Source: JABAAI01 sp965242745 (GTDB taxonomy: Bacteria > Spirochaetota > Leptospiria > Leptospirales > Leptonemataceae). From it: a DNA stretch of 47,070 nt. The position numbers and the translations under genes are program-made. How positions within the stretch are numbered: position 1 is the first letter of the stretch; the number at the start of each line of letters is the position of its first letter. Shown here piece by piece: positions 44,801 through 47,070 of the stretch. The notes beneath the pieces were generated by a model that was not told where the DNA came from, ran no database searches, and was given only the letters and a program-made list of their open reading frames with translations. The stretch spans positions 1 to 47,070 of the forward strand of contig CBDETG010000061.1 in assembly GCA_965242745.1 (NCBI GenBank). Direction: 5' to 3'.

Positions 44801-47070
44801 AACGTAGATGAGCCCACACGCAGCGCAGGCATCACAAAAAGCCTGCCTGCCAGCGGCACAAACAGCTACATTTACAGAATCAAGGCTTGCGCAGCATCCG
44901 GCGGCGCAGGCCCTTGCAGCCCGCCTACGGGGAGCAGCGATCTGCTGAAGCTCCACTTTCGCCTTAGCCTTGGCCAGCCCGCCAGCTTTGCGATTTCAAG
45001 TATGAGCCTTTTTGCAGGGCAGAGCTATGACATAAGCTGGGATGCGGTAGCTGATACAGAACGCTATGAGCTGGCCCGTTGTGAGGCCTCTTGTGATGAC
45101 GACGAAAATTGGTCTGTTATAGAAGAAGGCCTTGGCGCATCTCCCAAGAGCATAAGCTCCCAGAACAGTGATGCAGGCAAGCGCTACAGCTACAGGCTGC
45201 GCGCCTGCCCCTTTGCAGCTACAAGCAATGACCTCGGCTGCAGCGCCTGGAGCAGCTCTGCTGCGCTTAGCATCCTCCTGCCTACTCCAGCTACTCTGAG
45301 TCACAGCCAGAGCGGCCAATATCCAAACAAGTCCTATGACGGCAAATACTACATGTTCTGGGGAACAGTGGCAGGCGCTGTGCGTTACCAGCTTGAGGAA
45401 AAGGCTGGTTCTGCGCCTGCAGTAGTGCATCCTAGCACACAGCTTCGCTATCCGACAGGGGCCACATTTGCTAAGGCGCTGGGAAGCTACGCCTACAGAC
45501 TTCGCTCTTGCTCAAGCGCCCTTGATAGCAGCTGCGGCGCATGGTCAGCGCCCTATAGCGTGACTGTGGAGACGCCCGTCATTCCCATGAATTTTGCCAT
45601 CGAGGCCGACACCGAGGATGATGTCCTATCTGCCAGCGAGCACATATCCTATAACGCAAGGGCGACTCTCAGCTGGTCTCCCGTGACAGGCGCAAAGTCC
45701 TATATAATAGAAGAAAGCTCAGATGGCGGGACGAATTGGGCCACGGGCTGGATGGCAGCGCACCTGCACACTAGTATAAACATTACGAAGACCCTGCCTG
45801 CCAGCGGCAGCACAGACAGCTATATCTACAGAATCAAGGCCTGTGCCGAGGCGGCGGGCGCAGGCTACTGCAGCGCTGCAAGCCCACAGCTCACGCTTCG
45901 CTTTCGCACCCGTCTTAGCAAACCCGCTAGCCTCACGCTCTCAAGCGACAAGGCCTTTGAGGGCCAAGACTACAATCTCAGCTGGGCGGCTGTGGATCAT
46001 GCAAAGCGCTATGAGCTGGCTCGCTGCGATGGCTCCTGCGATCAGGAAAAAAATTGGTCCACTATAGAAGAAAGCAGCACATCTCCCAAGAGCTATTCTG
46101 TGGGCGTGGCCGTAGTAGGACAAAACTACAGCTACAGGCTGCGCGCCTGCCCCATCGCAGCTGCCAGCAATGACCTCGGTTGCAGCGCATGGAGCAGCTC
46201 TGCCTCCATCAGCCTGCAGGACCTTCCTATTCCCACCCTGAACTTCAACGGCGTCTCAGGCCATGATCACACGTCTTTAGTGGGAAGTTACAGCGTGGGC
46301 TGGAACGCCGAGAGCTCCCTTTACTACAAGCTGCGCGTGGTACAGTATTCTATCAGCGACCTTGCGGGCACGAGCCCCGCCGCCACGCTGCCTGCCGGCA
46401 AGACCGCCGTGACAGATCGCCACCTGCCGCTCAGCGCAAAGGGCGCCTCCTCTTCTACGCAAAGCGTGGAGTCCGGCTATCGCTACTACTACAGCGTGCA
46501 GGCCTGCCCCAAGATCAGCGGCAAGAACTGCGGCTATGCCTCCAGCTACATTTCTGTGGAATATGATATCCCCGCCCCGATCCTGAGCTTTGCCAAGGGC
46601 GCAGGCGAGTACACAACAAGCGACAGTCCGCCCAAGCATTACTCCTTTGACGGCGTATATGTGCTCACATGGGATGCAGTCAGCGGCGCAAAATACTACG
46701 AATACCAAGAATCTGAGATCCCTGGCCTACTAAACCCAATTTATACCGGAACCAGAGAGACCATTCACTTAGGTCTCCTTAATCGGCCAAGGCCCAACAG
46801 CTATTGGATACGCAGCTGCAGCTCTGCAAGAAATGCGCCAAAGAAGATATGCGGCAAGTGGAGCGCAAAGCTCCCTATTACGCTGCAAAGGCTCCCCCGC
46901 CCCTCTCTAACAAGCAGCAGCAGCAGTGATATTGGCGGCAGCTTCACGCTGCGTTTTGGAGTGAGCATGCCTGCTGGCGTGACCCTGAGCAAGTACGCAT
47001 TAGAAAAGCAGCAGGGCGCGCTGTGGCAGGATGACAGCGCCTGCGACAGCGTTATTTCCTCCAATCCCGG
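41900..47070 (+). CDS. Giant fibronectin type III repeat lipoprotein, 3' end beyond window
   Basis: At least 1,723 codons, open at the right edge. GAGGTG at 41887-41892 precedes ATG 41900. The signal peptide ends in a lipobox-like LFLSSQC (Cys near residue 23), so it is probably anchored in the outer membrane and may face outward. About fifteen complete FN3-like domains of 90-110 residues follow, each with a Trp in the first sheet (SWxxVxGA), a tyrosine-rich strand and a cysteine pair of the form YxYRxxAC...C(S/G)xWS, suggesting one disulfide per domain. Domains after 43680 follow an A-B-C, B-C, A-B-C order; the B-C pair at 43924-44580 is duplicated almost perfectly at 44581-45237. Adhesion or host/matrix binding is the usual inference for such proteins. 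The gene is serine/alanine-rich and its expression is probably governed by the upstream poly-C tract. Confidence 0.88.
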   Translation, partial: MKHISRLYVYVILIHLLFLSSQCSDTDSGLCGNNAFADPDFGCMPFAVQNLRREMDPEHPTNPKKFFLKWDEAPGGPEHMRDSTYIQKYKIEKGTASFTGEEILWEGSQTMLESLELNMPMDMEDASTELYYYFRVTACSAHGCGKFSKPLEILFGHAPPELSGVKVNGQKLFSSSAGVTRNDYRITWEHSPDVKENTERIFYKLRDSADDSVSTIKGKLELHRSSHPYGYSYQKFLRTCKSTPKKDLCGPWSVPFQVSVDLPAPSSDNLTLFVVGALVSVDLPASSAEGLRLASSERIQGDRRIAYDHAYILTMSAPASLQANVASYELQESSSSDDGNVWSDWAAVPLVSGSSHAFVGKQDGDYAYSLRFCPPGEGARCSDWSGAILSIKVISIPPPAHSDGAEPASHDGSYNLVWEASTGAPLGTYHILNGKLLKQTLHLHNLTRTRKPTTSTNTPQNLFYDLKLCLESKKACSALTRYEITIQKLTSPAAFSTNFSKRYFGQPARLSWERVTGALEYRFEGSEGCAPLATQAQGLLDTQTMDVPPEYGSSDRTCTYRIQACAGSSATLVCSSWSPPVSIAYKPLGVPVLRHSQSGQHGNKSYDGKYFLSWEAVDGAARYQFEEAPAGSTATHDLASPRYPSAALLSQEPGRYAYMARACSQTAAADPSDASCSAWSASYSVSVEALPAPEDFAISPDPSDVSLSAKERTSYNEAAAFSWSAVTGAKSYIIEESADGGTNWATAANVDEPTRSAGITKSLPASGTNSYIYRIKACAASGGAGPCSPPTGSSDLLKLHFRLSLGQPASFAISSMSLFAGQSYDISWDAVADTERYELARCEASCDDDENWSVIEEGLGASPKSISSQNSDAGKRYSYRLRACPFAATSNDLGCSAWSASYSVSVEALPAPEDFAISPDPSDVSLSAKERTSYNEAAAFSWSAVTGAKSYIIEESADGGTNWATAANVDEPTRSAGITKSLPASGTNSYIYRIKACAASGGAGPCSPPTGSSDLLKLHFRLSLGQPASFAISSMSLFAGQSYDISWDAVADTERYELARCEASCDDDENWSVIEEGLGASPKSISSQNSDAGKRYSYRLRACPFAATSNDLGCSAWSSSAALSILLPTPATLSHSQSGQYPNKSYDGKYYMFWGTVAGAVRYQLEEKAGSAPAVVHPSTQLRYPTGATFAKALGSYAYRLRSCSSALDSSCGAWSAPYSVTVETPVIPMNFAIEADTEDDVLSASEHISYNARATLSWSPVTGAKSYIIEESSDGGTNWATGWMAAHLHTSINITKTLPASGSTDSYIYRIKACAEAAGAGYCSAASPQLTLRFRTRLSKPASLTLSSDKAFEGQDYNLSWAAVDHAKRYELARCDGSCDQEKNWSTIEESSTSPKSYSVGVAVVGQNYSYRLRACPIAAASNDLGCSAWSSSASISLQDLPIPTLNFNGVSGHDHTSLVGSYSVGWNAESSLYYKLRVVQYSISDLAGTSPAATLPAGKTAVTDRHLPLSAKGASSSTQSVESGYRYYYSVQACPKISGKNCGYASSYISVEYDIPAPILSFAKGAGEYTTSDSPPKHYSFDGVYVLTWDAVSGAKYYEYQESEIPGLLNPIYTGTRETIHLGLLNRPRPNSYWIRSCSSARNAPKKICGKWSAKLPITLQRLPRPSLTSSSSSDIGGSFTLRFGVSMPAGVTLSKYALEKQQGALWQDDSACDSVISSNP
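43924..45237 (+). repeat. 657-bp in-frame tandem duplication inside the FN3 gene
   Basis: The first copy is 43924-44580 and the second 44581-45237, each encoding 219 residues (two FN3 domains). By eye I found one difference, C at 44371 versus T at 45028, a synonymous change in a Tyr codon. Both copies begin CTGCAGCGCCTGG, and the same 13 bases follow the second copy, which marks the recombination boundary. A third, diverged version of the same domain pair lies at about 45570-46180. Confidence 0.92.

Noticed and set aside
44018..44956. Identical 93-codon minus-strand open frames at 44018-44299 and 44675-44956
   Set aside because: They mirror the two copies of the tandem duplication in the plus-strand FN3 gene and have no signals of their own.

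Overview
The window looks like a chromosomal segment of a Gram-negative spirochaete related to Leptospira, without being a recognised Leptospira genome. The main clues are a citramalate synthase of the leptospiral CimA type, a Lys-Ala repeat (histone H1-like) small basic protein, lipoprotein signal peptides with short spirochaete-style lipoboxes (LLLFSC, LFLSSQC), lpxB (so lipid A and an outer membrane), and a B12-dependent acyl-CoA mutase. The family and genus assignment is inference from protein similarity recalled without a search.

Layout. 0-5 kb (minus): the 5' two thirds of clpC, then an XPB/Ssl2-type helicase-associated protein and a small lipoprotein. 5.5-8.2 kb (plus): a divergent PTS enzyme I and an unknown protein. 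8.3-10.2 kb (minus): a CLC chloride channel/antiporter with CBS domains. 10.6-15 kb (plus): dnaA, an M15/DUF5715-like peptidase and a class B penicillin-binding protein. 15-19.7 kb (minus): yebC, the mutase and ilvD. 19.8-22.6 kb (plus): a small ABM-like protein, metK and the C-terminal half of a split transketolase. 22.6-24.2 kb (minus): the histone-like protein and a methyltransferase. 24.3-29.5 kb (plus): ilvC, pheS and pheT. 29.5-32 kb (minus): trhO and cimA. 32-33.2 kb: a repeat-rich non-coding zone. 33.2-34.5 kb (plus): a beta-lactamase-fold serine hydrolase. 34.5-40.3 kb (minus): lpxB, an MFS transporter, fusA, rpsG and rpsL. 40.3-47 kb: a second accessory zone ending in a giant fibronectin type III lipoprotein that runs off the right edge.

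How genes relate. cimA, ilvC and ilvD together supply most of a pyruvate-derived isoleucine pathway. ilvD is translationally coupled to the mutase. dnaA, the penicillin-binding protein and yebC, and probably the mutase, each carry single-base frame disruptions in short homopolymers, all between 11.3 and 16.4 kb, while long genes elsewhere are intact. This clustering suggests a poor-quality stretch of consensus sequence, but recoding or decay cannot be excluded from the sequence alone.

The most unusual parts are three. (1) The leader of the giant lipoprotein has a perfect consensus promoter, a strong ribosome binding site, a short ORF with repeated motifs and a run of 19 C. One added C would fuse the short ORF in frame to the lipoprotein, so this looks like a phase-variable switch. 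(2) A 250-bp element between pheS and pheT is built almost wholly of perfect hairpins, and fragments of it recur at 40.6 and 41.5 kb, one with a compensatory stem change. (3) A 122-bp tandem array at 32.2-32.8 kb has degenerate relatives in the lipoprotein leader, and next to it lies a 36-bp repeat pair separated by 30 bp.
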